This document shows, piece after piece, positions 9,242-17,953 of a stretch of DNA of 64,000 nucleotides (within the stretch, counting starts at the first letter, position 1; every line of letters starts with the position of its first letter). The position numbers and the translations under genes are program-made. Source of the DNA: Chitinophaga sp. H8 (lineage in GTDB: Bacteria; Bacteroidota; Bacteroidia; Chitinophagales; Chitinophagaceae); assembly GCF_040567655.1 (NCBI RefSeq), contig NZ_JBEXAC010000001.1:2418001-2482000 (forward strand). The letters are read 5' to 3'. The notes under the pieces are model-generated. The model was given only the letters and a program-made list of their open reading frames with translations. It was not told the origin of the DNA and ran no database searches.

Positions 9242-10237
9242 ATGGTACAGGATGTCTTTAATAAAATCCGGGAGGAACATATTCTTGCAGCAATTAAAAT
9301 GAGCTCTACCTTATCTTTTTGGTGGGTAAATCACAAGCAAACTGGTAAAGTCGAAGTAAATGAAGGTTATATTTGGTCTCCTCAGAAAAATAATAATGGT
9401 TCTACTAATCAGACCTACATTAATCTAACAAAAACAGCCCTTGGCGACATTATTTTCTCATATGCTAATGGCAAAATTCCCGCTGTTGGTAAAGTCATTG
9501 CTTTGGTCCAAAATAAGGAGCGGCCGGCTGAATTTGGGAAAACAGGTCATCAATGGGGTAAAACCGGCTGGTTAGTTAGTGTACAGTGGCAAAAGCTATG
9601 GAGTCCATTAGTTCCTAAAGATCACTTAAGCCAGATAGTTCCACTTCTACCGTCTAAACATGCTCCTATCCAGGCAAATGGTAATGGAAATCAAGGCGTT
9701 TATCTCGCCGAAATTGGCAGTCAACTCGGAAATAAGTTGTTATATCTAATAGAACAAACCAATAATGGCACTAGCGAAGCAATAGAGGAAATTGATACAA
9801 CACTTGTAGAAAGAGCGCAAGAACGAGACATTGAACTGGCTTCCATCTCTACAACACAGAAGCAACAATTAATCATGGCCCGTGTAGGACAAGGGGATTT
9901 CCGTATTAACGTTCAAAAAATAGAATCAAAATGTCGCATCACAGGCTTAACTGATAAACGTCTGCTAATTGCAAGCCACATCAAACCATGGAAAGTTTCT
10001 TCTAATGAAGAACGTATTGATGGGTACAATGGCCTTTTATTATCTCCTCATATAGACAAATTATTCGATAAAGGATGGATTTCATTTTCTGATCAAGGTC
10101 ACCTTCTAGTGAGCCGGGAAAACATTCAACCTATTTTAAATATTTGGTCTATCAACACTGATATGTTTGTGGGAACTTTTACAGATCAACAAAAAGTGTA
10201 TTTAGAATACCATCGAACAATTATTTTTAAAGGATGA
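9242..10237 (+). CDS. EVE-like domain plus HNH endonuclease (putative modification-dependent restriction enzyme)
   Basis: 331 residues with two parts. Residues ~20-150 resemble the EVE/PUA-like fold that reads modified bases: SFWWVNHKQTGK, EGYIWSPQK, ALGDIIFSYANGKIPAVGKV and the terminal PLLPSKHAPIQANGNGNQGV. Residues ~215-290 are an HNH_2-type nuclease: CRITGLTDKRLLIASHIKPW supplies His246, NGLLLSPHID supplies Asn263 and His270, followed by LFDKGWISF. The combination suggests cleavage of DNA carrying modified cytosines or similar, that is, a type IV-like anti-phage enzyme. The next gene (NUDIX) overlaps by 4 bp (ATGA), so the two are translationally coupled. Base composition is visibly more AT-rich than the flanks, and the pair lies beside a tRNA gene; both point to acquisition by transfer. 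Target specificity is inference. Confidence 0.82.
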   Translation: MVQDVFNKIREEHILAAIKMSSTLSFWWVNHKQTGKVEVNEGYIWSPQKNNNGSTNQTYINLTKTALGDIIFSYANGKIPAVGKVIALVQNKERPAEFGKTGHQWGKTGWLVSVQWQKLWSPLVPKDHLSQIVPLLPSKHAPIQANGNGNQGVYLAEIGSQLGNKLLYLIEQTNNGTSEAIEEIDTTLVERAQERDIELASISTTQKQQLIMARVGQGDFRINVQKIESKCRITGLTDKRLLIASHIKPWKVSSNEERIDGYNGLLLSPHIDKLFDKGWISFSDQGHLLVSRENIQPILNIWSINTDMFVGTFTDQQKVYLEYHRTIIFKG

Positions 10238-10638
10238 ATACTATTCGGGTTACTTGTGCAATCATTTTAAGAGAAGGTAAGATACTAGCTGCTCAACGTA
10301 GTGAAACGATGTCATTACCTTTAAAATGGGAGTTCCCAGGTGGTAAAATAAACAAAGGAGAATCTGAAGTAGAATGTCTAAGAAGAGAACTATTGGAGGA
10401 ATTAAACCTCTCTATGCTCATTAAAGGTAGATTAAGCAATAGCCTGTTTAATTATGGGGATTTTACAGTCGAACTAATTCCTTTTATTGTCGACTATGTA
10501 GAAAGTGAAATTATATTGCATGAACATCGCCAAATTGGATGGTTTACAAGTTTTGAATTAAAAGACTTAGACTGGGCGCCTGCCGATGTACCAATTTTGC
10601 AAGAATTTTTAGATAGAACAATAAAAATGCCTTTATGA
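10234..10638 (+). CDS. NUDIX hydrolase, MutT-like nucleoside triphosphate pyrophosphohydrolase
   Basis: 134 residues. The Nudix box spans residues 37-59 and keeps the required positions: Gly37, Glu43, and Arg51-Glu52-Leu53 with Glu55-Glu56 coordinating Mg2+. The upstream WEFPGGKI is characteristic of MutT/8-oxo-dGTPase-type and CTP-type pyrophosphohydrolases, and the C-terminal WAPADVPILQEF is also MutT-like. It probably hydrolyses a (modified) dNTP to the monophosphate. Its start codon overlaps the stop of the EVE-HNH gene, so a joint function is likely, for example removing modified nucleotides while the partner cuts modified DNA. That coupling is seen; its purpose is inferred. Codon use is AT-rich like its partner. 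Confidence 0.88.
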   Translation: MNTIRVTCAIILREGKILAAQRSETMSLPLKWEFPGGKINKGESEVECLRRELLEELNLSMLIKGRLSNSLFNYGDFTVELIPFIVDYVESEIILHEHRQIGWFTSFELKDLDWAPADVPILQEFLDRTIKMPL

Positions 10639-10691
10639 CTTTATATGCTATGTGAAAGCCATAAAGGAAGGGTATTATTATTTAAGACAAA

Positions 10692-10718
10692 AAAGCCGGA
10701 GATAAAATCTCCGGCTTT
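10692..10718 (-). terminator. Terminator after tRNA-Leu (minus strand)
   Basis: An 11-bp perfect stem (10692-10702 with 10708-10718, 5-nt loop, core GCCGGAGA) is followed on the minus strand by a T-run (complement of the A-run ending at 10694). It lies just beyond the 3' end of the tRNA. Because it also has T's after the right arm, it may end the NUDIX transcript on the plus strand as well. Confidence 0.85.
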
Positions 10719-10725
10719 CATTAAG

Positions 10726-10809
10726 TGCCCAGAACTGGATTCGAACCAGCACATCCTTGCGAACGCTGCGACCTGAACACAGTGCGTCTACCAATTTCGC
10801 CATCTGGGC
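10726..10809 (-). tRNA. tRNA-Leu (anticodon CAG)
   Basis: 84 nt with a full cloverleaf. The acceptor stem GCCCAGA pairs with TCTGGGC and has discriminator A. The D-arm contains GCG AAATTGGTAGA CGC, typical of bacterial tRNA-Leu. The anticodon stem CTGTG/CGCAG closes the loop TTCAGGT, giving anticodon CAG for CUG codons. A long class II variable arm follows, then the T-arm GCTGG-TTCGAAT-CCAGT. The CCA end is not encoded. The gene stands 66 bp after the FecI sigma gene on the same strand and has its own terminator. Its 3' side borders the AT-rich EVE-HNH/NUDIX cassette. Confidence 0.95.
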
Positions 10810-10875
10810 ATCCCGTATTATGGGGTGCAAAAATAGACACTTTATTTAATTTTCCAAAAATGAGTTGAAAATATT

Positions 10876-11484
10876 TCAGGCCTCTCCACTGTTCATCAAC
10901 CAAAGGAGTATAATAAACTCCCGGATGATTTTCTTCCGGAGCAGCTGCATGGCATTATGAAGAGTATTGTAGATGGTACGCTCTGTAAGGGCAGTTTGAT
11001 CAGCTATTTCCCGGAAACTCAACTGCTCAAAATACTTTAGCCGTATCAGTTGTTTCTGCCGTTCAGACAATTCGGACAAAGCGATGTGTAACCGTTCCTG
11101 TATAGCCGCGTTTTGCTGACTGGCGATCAGTACTTCTTCATAGGAAACCTCAGTAGCCAGTAACTGGTCCTCTCCTCCTTCCAGACCATCAATTTCAAAT
11201 ATGGCATAACCTTGGCCCTTTTTTGCTTTATAAAGTACACGTTTGAAGATAGTGATCACGTACTGCTGAATATTATTTACAGTAATCAGTCGCTGGCGGA
11301 TCTTCCAGAGTTCGAGGAATAAATCGTGAATGCTTTCTTTTACTAACTCAGGATCCTTATATAATGACAATCCCAATTTGTAGAGGTCTTCATAGAAAAT
11401 ATTGAAGCATTCATATAAACCCTGGCGCTCTCCTTCTGCTAAAAGCTGCCAGTTCTTATCAATATCTCGCTTATTAAAGGTCAT
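10876..11484 (-). CDS. ECF RNA polymerase sigma-70 factor, FecI-like
   Basis: 202 residues from the chosen start at 11484 (MTFNKRDIDKNW); a start at 11553 would add a cysteine-rich stretch not expected in a cytosolic sigma factor. Region 2 is seen around LGLSLYKDPELVKESIHDLFLELW and region 4 around LSELSERQKQLIRLKYFEQLSFREIADQTALTERTIYNTLHNAM, where the last helix-turn-helix would read the -35 element. It is divergent from the FecR-like anti-sigma gene at 11673, followed by the STN-type SusC. By analogy with FecI/FecR it should be released when the outer-membrane receptor binds its glycan, and then transcribe the SusC/SusD operon. Confidence 0.9.
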   Translation of the reverse strand: MTFNKRDIDKNWQLLAEGERQGLYECFNIFYEDLYKLGLSLYKDPELVKESIHDLFLELWKIRQRLITVNNIQQYVITIFKRVLYKAKKGQGYAIFEIDGLEGGEDQLLATEVSYEEVLIASQQNAAIQERLHIALSELSERQKQLIRLKYFEQLSFREIADQTALTERTIYNTLHNAMQLLRKKIIREFIILLWLMNSGEA

Positions 11485-11672
11485 GGCATGGGAAGGATTT
11501 GGTGCTGAACCCGGGCAAATAACCTTGCTACAGCTCATCAAAAGAGCGGACACTTACCTGAAAGGTAATATATGATAAATATTTTAATAAAAAAAACGCA
11601 TTCCCCATTGGTAAAAAAACATGTTTTGCCACACTTGTATAAAACAACCAGATCTGATCATAAAAGAACGAC

Positions 11673-12719
11673 ATGTCATATACCGATTTTAAAGCCGCTG
11701 ATTTCCTGCTGGAAGAGAGTTTCATTAACTACTGCACCGCCAGTAATGAGGAAGATATAGCCTTTTGGGAAAACTACCTGCAAACGCATCCTGAACAGGC
11801 ACAGGAAATCAGAATAGCTCAGGAGTTATGCCATATTATCGCTGTTACACCTGCAGCGGAAGATAAAGAGCAAGTATTGGCCAGGCTCAAACAAAGTGTA
11901 GAAAATGAACCATCTCTTCACATACCTTCCAAAGACAATAGCAGAATCTACAGATGGATGGCAGCTGCGAGTGTGGCCGCTGTCTTTATAATAGGATATC
12001 TCCTGTATAAACCTGCATCACCTACAGCTCCGGTATATGAAATAAGTGTTGCCCTGGCCGGGAAATACCTGCCGGTAGCCCATACCGCTTTCAACGACCG
12101 TCAAACAATCACCCTCCCCGATGGAAGCCGGGTTACCCTAAACGGATCCAGCACCCTTACCATAGCTCCCGACTTTAACAGCCGCAGCCGTTATGTATAC
12201 CTGCAAGGAGAGGCATTCTTTGAAATACACCAGGATAAAGACAGGCCTTTTGTGGTTATTACACCACAAACAGCTACTACCGCACTGGGTACCTCCTTCC
12301 TGGTTAAGTCCGGGAAAAGAACCCAGGAAGCGAATATTAAACTGGCCACAGGACGTATTAAAGTGCAGGCTATACAGAATAACCAGAATATGGCAACCCT
12401 GGAACTATCTCCCGGACAACAAGTCCAACTGGATGCCCGCAGCTATCAATTTAACCAGTCTGATTTTGATACAACAGAGATACAACGCTGGCTGACCCGT
12501 AAACTGGAATTTGTTAATGCAGATATGCAGCAGATATCACAACAGCTGGAATGGTATTATGGTGCTACCATTCAATTGGAGAATACACCAAAGGATACCG
12601 TATTATTTACAGGTGTATTCCAGAACAAACGTTTTAATGAAGTGCTGGACGCCATCAGCTTCAGTAATAATTTCTCTTACCGTCAATTAAATGATACTGT
12701 TTTTATCCGATTTGAATAA
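11673..12719 (+). CDS. FecR-family anti-sigma factor
   Basis: 348 residues. The cytosolic N-terminus (residues 1-90, FWENYLQTHPEQAQEI) would hold the sigma factor. One transmembrane segment spans about residues 95-112 (WMAAASVAAVFIIGYLLY). The periplasmic FecR domain contains ITLPDGSRVTLNGSSTL, RYVYLQGEAFFEI and ALGTSFLVKSG. The C-terminal ~80 residues (FVNADMQQISQQLEWYYGATI through FSYRQLNDTVFIRFE) are a DUF4974 domain. This protein passes the signal from the STN domain of the SusC encoded 39 bp downstream to the FecI sigma encoded divergently. The sigma/anti-sigma genes share a 188-bp AT-rich intergenic region. Confidence 0.92.
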   Translation: MSYTDFKAADFLLEESFINYCTASNEEDIAFWENYLQTHPEQAQEIRIAQELCHIIAVTPAAEDKEQVLARLKQSVENEPSLHIPSKDNSRIYRWMAAASVAAVFIIGYLLYKPASPTAPVYEISVALAGKYLPVAHTAFNDRQTITLPDGSRVTLNGSSTLTIAPDFNSRSRYVYLQGEAFFEIHQDKDRPFVVITPQTATTALGTSFLVKSGKRTQEANIKLATGRIKVQAIQNNQNMATLELSPGQQVQLDARSYQFNQSDFDTTEIQRWLTRKLEFVNADMQQISQQLEWYYGATIQLENTPKDTVLFTGVFQNKRFNEVLDAISFSNNFSYRQLNDTVFIRFE

Positions 12720-12758
12720 CCCTGCTCCTATTTTTTTCAACCAAAAAATCCCTGTTAG

Positions 12759-15700
12759 ATGAAGAAAGCTGTACCGCTTTATGTACCTGAACGATTGCTC
12801 AAATTACTACTGCTGTTACTCTTTTGTGGTATATCCCACCAGGCTATGTCACAATCACCTCCTAAAATATATTCTTTCAACTGGAACAACACCCCGTTAA
12901 GCACCGTTTTCCGGCAGATAGAATCAGCAGCGGATGTACACTTTTCCTACAACCCCGCTGGTGTAAAGGAAGACAGACCCGTAAAGCTGAAAGTAAAAAA
13001 TCAGCACCTCGAAGCTGTGGTAGAACAACTTTGCCAGGAAATCAATACGAGATACAGGATTTCTGACAACATTATCATGATCCAGTCGCAGAAATCCAAC
13101 ACCACTCCCCTGCAGGAAGTTACTGCTGCCTTTCGACTCGATGGCCGTATACTGAATGAAAAAAACGAACCTGTTCCCGGCGTATCTATCCATAATCAGC
13201 AAAACCGTAAATCTGTATTAAGCAGGGAAGATGGCACTTTTAATATTGAAGCCAATACAGGCGACGTTATCGCCTTCACGATACTGGGTTATGAGCCTAA
13301 GACCATCATCGCTTCGGCATCCAATACCACCGTCATTGTAGTATTGAAGGAAAAAGTGACCGACCTGGGAACGGTAGTCGTAACTGCACTGGGTATCAAA
13401 CGTGAATCCCGTGCACTGGGTTATGCTTATGGAGAGGTGAAAGGAGATGATCTTAAGAAGGCAAGAGAACCTAACGTAATCAACTCTCTGGCAGGGAAAG
13501 TACCTGGACTTATCATTAACTCAACCGCTGGTGGTCCTGCCGGATCTTCCAGGGTTATCATCCGTGGCAATACCGAAATTACCGGCAATAACCAACCACT
13601 GTATGTGGTAGATGGCGTGCCTATTGATAATTCTAATTACGGTCAGGTATCCGGAGAAAAATATGCCAGCGGCTTTGATTTTGGGGATGCGATTTCAGCA
13701 ATCAATCCTGATGACATTGAAACCATCAGTGTACTCAAAGGCCCCTCCGCATCCGCTTTATATGGTAGCCGGGCATCTCATGGGGTGATCATGATCACCA
13801 CCAAAAAAGGAAGTACCAAAAAGACCCTGGGTATAGAAGTAAACAGTACCGCCTCTATAGAACAACAGCTTACCCGCTATGATGACTACCAATATGAATA
13901 CGGTCAGGGAGTAGGACAAAATATTCCAATGACACCCGATCAGGCAAGGGTAAATCTTTTCAGCAACTTTGGTGGCAGGCTGGATCCGAATCTGATGGTC
14001 ATGGGATTTGATGGCGTTAAAAGACCTTATGCGCTCGTTAAAAATAATATTGAGAACTTCTTCCGTACAGGGTCCACTTTCACCAATACAGTTTCCCTCA
14101 CTAATGCCACCGACAATACTGCTTTCCGTTTATCCATTTCTGATATGCGGAACAATGATATTGTACCTAAAAGCTACATGAACAGAAATACGTTCAATTT
14201 TACCAGCAATTCAAAGTTTGGGAAAAAACTGACAGTTGATGCCAAGATGATGTACATGCGGGAATTTGTGAATAACCGTCCGGCACTGGCAGATGATGCG
14301 GGCAACATTGGTAACAACTTTGTAGGACTCGCAAATAATGTAGACCAGGCCATATTTGCTACAGGATACAAGCGCCCTAATGGCGACTATGTAGACTGGG
14401 GTGGTGGTGAATACCGGATCAACCCTTACTGGGTGATTAATGAAATGAGAAACACTACCAAAAAAGACCGGCTGATGGGCAGCCTGGTAGCCAATTACCA
14501 GTTTGCCGACTGGATCAGCCTGCAAGGTCGTGCTTCTACAGACATCACCTTTTTTGATTACAGAAAATTCAGTCCACGCAGTACACCGGGTTCGCTGACA
14601 GGGAGAATAGAGGGTATTGAACAGCAGTTCAGAACCACAGAAGCCGATCTGCTGCTTTCCCTGCAAAAACAATTTACCCCTTCCTGGTATGCGGCAGCCA
14701 GATTGGGTGGCAGTATCTCTTACAGAAAAAACCCCGGCACTTTGCAGCAGGCCACAGATATGACGGTAACGGATATAGTGAGCTTCAATAGTTTCAAAGA
14801 CAAAATTATCAGAGAACTCCCTCCCATGGAAAAACAGATCAACTCTTTCTATGGATTGTTCAGCTTAGCCTATAAAAACTACGTTTACCTGGATGCTTCT
14901 ATCCGCCGGGATGCCACTTCTACTCTTCCGCAAAAGAACAATACCTACTGGTACCCTTCTTTATCCGGTAGTTTTATTCTTACCGATGCTTTCCCTATCA
15001 AAAGCAGTACACTCAGCTATGCCAAACTGAGAGCTTCTGCGGCAGAAGTAGGTAGTGATACCGATCCTTATACACAGGGCATTTATTACGACCTGTACGA
15101 ATTTCCTTTTAATGGTACCTCTGCCGGAAAAATAGCTACGAATGTATTACCCAATAAAGACCTGATGCCTACACGTACCCGGTCTTTTGAGGTAGGTACG
15201 GAAATAAAACTCCTTAACAATGCGATCGGCCTGGATGTTACCTATTATACACAGAACTCCCGTGACCAGATCAATTACGTGCCGGCACCTAACTCTTCCG
15301 GTTATCCGCAAAGAGTGGTCAATGCAGGGGTGATACAAAATAATGGCTGGGAAATAGGTATCACCACCACGCCGGTTAAAAGCAAAGACTTTCGCTGGGA
15401 CCTGAACGTGAATTTTGCCCGTAATAAGAACCGGGTATTATCACTGGCGGAAGGGATCCCCTTTCTCACGCTATCCGATGCCCGTTGGCTGGGCGTATCT
15501 GTAGTAGCCCAACCGGATGCGGCGTATGGGGCCATCCTGGGATATGATTATCTCAAAGACCCTCATGGCAACATCATCCTGGACGCTGTAACCCTCAATC
15601 CCAAAGCCTCTGATGAAAGGCGGGTAATGGGAAAAGGGACCTGGAACTGGACCGGTGGGATTACAACAACACTTTCGTATAAAAATTTCACGCTCAATGC

Positions 15701-16265
15701 AGTGGTGGATATCAAGCAGGGAGCGGATATATTCTCTATGACAAATCTCTTTGCAGTATTGCGTGGTAGCCAGCAAAGCACACTGGAAGGCAGACAGGAA
15801 TGGATCAAATCTGAAGAAGAAAGACAAGCTGCCCGTAAAACACTGGAAGAATGGAAGGCAATGGGCAAAACACAGGGGTACGTGCCACAAGGTGTGGTAG
15901 AAGGCAAAGATGCGGATGGTAAAACCATTTATACGCCGAACACAACTGCCGTTGATCCGGCAGCATACTGGTCCAGGTTTTATGGGGATAACAAAGGTAT
16001 TATCACTCCCTTCCTCTTTGATGCCAGCTATATAAAGATGAGAGAGATTATGCTTACCTACAGCCTGCCCAAAGGATTATTGCATAAAGCACGCATTGCA
16101 GATATGAGCCTGTCTATCGTAAGCAGAAACCCTTTTATACTGTATAAAAAGTTGCCTAATGTAGATCCCGATTCCAACTATAACAACGGAAACGGACAAG
16201 GCCTGGAATATGGCTCGCTGCCTTCCAGAAGAAGCTGGGGAGTAAACCTGAATTTCAGGTTTTAG
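12759..16265 (+). CDS. SusC/RagA TonB-linked outer-membrane transporter with STN signalling domain
   Basis: 1168 residues. Order: signal peptide (to about residue 31, HQAMSQ), STN domain (~35-110, STVFRQIESAADVHFSYNPA), carboxypeptidase-regulatory-like beta-sandwich (~125-200, LDGRILNEKNEPVPGVSIHN), plug (~215-350, NSLAGKVPGLIIN, VIIRGNTEITGNNQPLYVVD, VLKGPSASALYGSRASHGVI) and 22-strand barrel ending in WGVNLNFRF with terminal aromatic residue. The extra STN domain marks it as a receptor that signals through FecR/FecI as well as a transporter of oligosaccharides. It forms a pedal-bin complex with the SusD lipoprotein encoded 52 bp downstream. The glycan is not identified by sequence; the GH18-like third gene suggests a GlcNAc-containing ligand. 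Confidence 0.95.
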   Translation: MKKAVPLYVPERLLKLLLLLLFCGISHQAMSQSPPKIYSFNWNNTPLSTVFRQIESAADVHFSYNPAGVKEDRPVKLKVKNQHLEAVVEQLCQEINTRYRISDNIIMIQSQKSNTTPLQEVTAAFRLDGRILNEKNEPVPGVSIHNQQNRKSVLSREDGTFNIEANTGDVIAFTILGYEPKTIIASASNTTVIVVLKEKVTDLGTVVVTALGIKRESRALGYAYGEVKGDDLKKAREPNVINSLAGKVPGLIINSTAGGPAGSSRVIIRGNTEITGNNQPLYVVDGVPIDNSNYGQVSGEKYASGFDFGDAISAINPDDIETISVLKGPSASALYGSRASHGVIMITTKKGSTKKTLGIEVNSTASIEQQLTRYDDYQYEYGQGVGQNIPMTPDQARVNLFSNFGGRLDPNLMVMGFDGVKRPYALVKNNIENFFRTGSTFTNTVSLTNATDNTAFRLSISDMRNNDIVPKSYMNRNTFNFTSNSKFGKKLTVDAKMMYMREFVNNRPALADDAGNIGNNFVGLANNVDQAIFATGYKRPNGDYVDWGGGEYRINPYWVINEMRNTTKKDRLMGSLVANYQFADWISLQGRASTDITFFDYRKFSPRSTPGSLTGRIEGIEQQFRTTEADLLLSLQKQFTPSWYAAARLGGSISYRKNPGTLQQATDMTVTDIVSFNSFKDKIIRELPPMEKQINSFYGLFSLAYKNYVYLDASIRRDATSTLPQKNNTYWYPSLSGSFILTDAFPIKSSTLSYAKLRASAAEVGSDTDPYTQGIYYDLYEFPFNGTSAGKIATNVLPNKDLMPTRTRSFEVGTEIKLLNNAIGLDVTYYTQNSRDQINYVPAPNSSGYPQRVVNAGVIQNNGWEIGITTTPVKSKDFRWDLNVNFARNKNRVLSLAEGIPFLTLSDARWLGVSVVAQPDAAYGAILGYDYLKDPHGNIILDAVTLNPKASDERRVMGKGTWNWTGGITTTLSYKNFTLNAVVDIKQGADIFSMTNLFAVLRGSQQSTLEGRQEWIKSEEERQAARKTLEEWKAMGKTQGYVPQGVVEGKDADGKTIYTPNTTAVDPAAYWSRFYGDNKGIITPFLFDASYIKMREIMLTYSLPKGLLHKARIADMSLSIVSRNPFILYKKLPNVDPDSNYNNGNGQGLEYGSLPSRRSWGVNLNFRF

Positions 16266-16317
16266 CAGCCCTGGATGCCTTATATCCAATTTTTAATTTG
16301 TCAACCAACAGAAAATC

Positions 16318-17910
16318 ATGAAACACAGGACTCATTATATACTCATCACCTGCCTGTTGCTGGTCTTGCCCTTTGCTGCCTGCAACAAGTTTGGTAATAT
16401 GAATACCAACCCGGTGCAATCCGTACAAATGGACCCTGCCATCCAGCTTAGCTTTGTGCAGCTGCAATATTCCGGGAATCTGGAAACCAATGAAAGATTG
16501 GGAGCAATGCTTACTATGCCTATGGTCCAGCATATTGGAGGCGCCTGGAGCAATCAGTATGGTGGCATGTATGCAAAGCAGATGGAATACATGTCCATCT
16601 TGTGGCAATCCAATTACATCAGCGAAATACGTAATATCGTTGATGCTGTAAAAAGAAGTACCGGCGATCCCAAACGCATAAACCTGAACGCTATATGCCG
16701 GATTATGAAAGTATTTATATTTTCCCGCATCACGGATCTCTATGGCGACATTCCATACACAGAAGCGGCAGCAGCCTATACAGATAACACGATCAAACCT
16801 AAATACGATCGCCAGGAAGATATATACAACGACTTCTTCAAGGAACTGACAGAAGCGGTAGCACAACTGGATCCCCAAAAAGAAACCAATCCACAGGATC
16901 TGTTTTTTAAAGGCAATGTAACACAATGGAAACGATTTGGGAATTCTCTCCACCTCCGGTTAGCCATGCGCCTTATAAAAGTAAACCCGGACAAGGCAAA
17001 AGCGGAAGTCAAAAAAGCCTTTGATGGTGGTCTGATGGCCAGCAATGAAGATATCTGCCTCCTGCGTCATGAAAACATACAGGCTACCTATAGCGATGTA
17101 CGTGGTAACGGGTTGTCTGCTGCCCTTAACCAGGGAGATCTTATCAGCTACCGCATTTCAAATACATTTATTAATTCCCTCAAAAACACCAATGATCCCC
17201 GGCTGGAACATTTTGTCAGATATTACTGGGATAATCCCTATAAGCCTTTTGAAAGAGTAGATATTACAGCAGAAGTAAAAGCGCAGGTAGGCTATGTAGG
17301 TGTAAGCAATGGCCTGTTTATCTGGGATGAATGGAAAGAGCCACTTACCATACAATCACCTGTATTAGGTGAGCAAAAAGTACTTAACAACCTGCAAAAA
17401 GCGCAGCTGGCCAATTTCCTGATCACCAACAATGCTCCTTACATGCACCTCACTTATGCGGAGGTAGAACTATTGCTGGCTGAAGCCTGCTTCCGCTGGA
17501 ATCTTAACCTGGGCGGCAATCATACAGTGCATTACAACAATGGTATGAAAGCAGCCTGCCAGCAACTGGCATTGTTTCCTGGTGGTCCGGTAATTACTGA
17601 CCAGCAAATCACCAAATTTCAGGCAGACAATGTACTGGCACCTGGAAAAGAGCTCTCTCAGATCAATACACAACTATGGACCGCCTTACTGTTAAACGGA
17701 CCTGAAGCATATGCCAACTGGCGCCGTACCGGGTTCCCTAAACTTGAACCTGGATATAACCCTACCTATTCTGCTATCAAAACTATCCCCCGCCGCTTCG
17801 AGTATCCGCTTACCGAAAAAGAACAGAACAGTGTAAACTACAATGAAGCACTCAAGAGCATGGGAGGCAAAGATGACTGGACCAACCGGGTATGGTGGGA
17901 CAAACAATAA
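16318..17910 (+). CDS. SusD/RagB-like glycan-binding lipoprotein
   Basis: 530 residues with lipobox FAAC (lipoprotein signal, Cys at about residue 22), so it should be surface exposed on the outer membrane. The body is the SusD_like_2 type: LNAICRIMKVFIFSRITDLYGDIPYTEA holds the TPR-like helices; WKRFGNSLHLRLAMRLIKVNPDKA and MHLTYAEVELLLAEACFRW are family landmarks; EAYANWRRTGFPKLEPGYNP and the C-terminal NRVWWDKQ complete it. It acts as the lid over the SusC channel encoded just upstream. The pair, with the upstream sigma/anti-sigma genes and the downstream GH18-like lipoprotein, forms one locus. Confidence 0.93.
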   Translation: MKHRTHYILITCLLLVLPFAACNKFGNMNTNPVQSVQMDPAIQLSFVQLQYSGNLETNERLGAMLTMPMVQHIGGAWSNQYGGMYAKQMEYMSILWQSNYISEIRNIVDAVKRSTGDPKRINLNAICRIMKVFIFSRITDLYGDIPYTEAAAAYTDNTIKPKYDRQEDIYNDFFKELTEAVAQLDPQKETNPQDLFFKGNVTQWKRFGNSLHLRLAMRLIKVNPDKAKAEVKKAFDGGLMASNEDICLLRHENIQATYSDVRGNGLSAALNQGDLISYRISNTFINSLKNTNDPRLEHFVRYYWDNPYKPFERVDITAEVKAQVGYVGVSNGLFIWDEWKEPLTIQSPVLGEQKVLNNLQKAQLANFLITNNAPYMHLTYAEVELLLAEACFRWNLNLGGNHTVHYNNGMKAACQQLALFPGGPVITDQQITKFQADNVLAPGKELSQINTQLWTALLLNGPEAYANWRRTGFPKLEPGYNPTYSAIKTIPRRFEYPLTEKEQNSVNYNEALKSMGGKDDWTNRVWWDKQ

Positions 17911-17953
17911 CTATTTAGCAATAAGGTAACCGTTCACGTTATAAACTAATCTG

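Noticed and set aside
11485..11553. Upstream start for the FecI-like sigma factor
   Set aside because: The added 23 residues are not sigma-like, and family members start near MTFNKRD.
16255..16953. 232-codon minus-strand frame
   Set aside because: Antisense to the SusC 3' end and SusD gene, which have strong family evidence.
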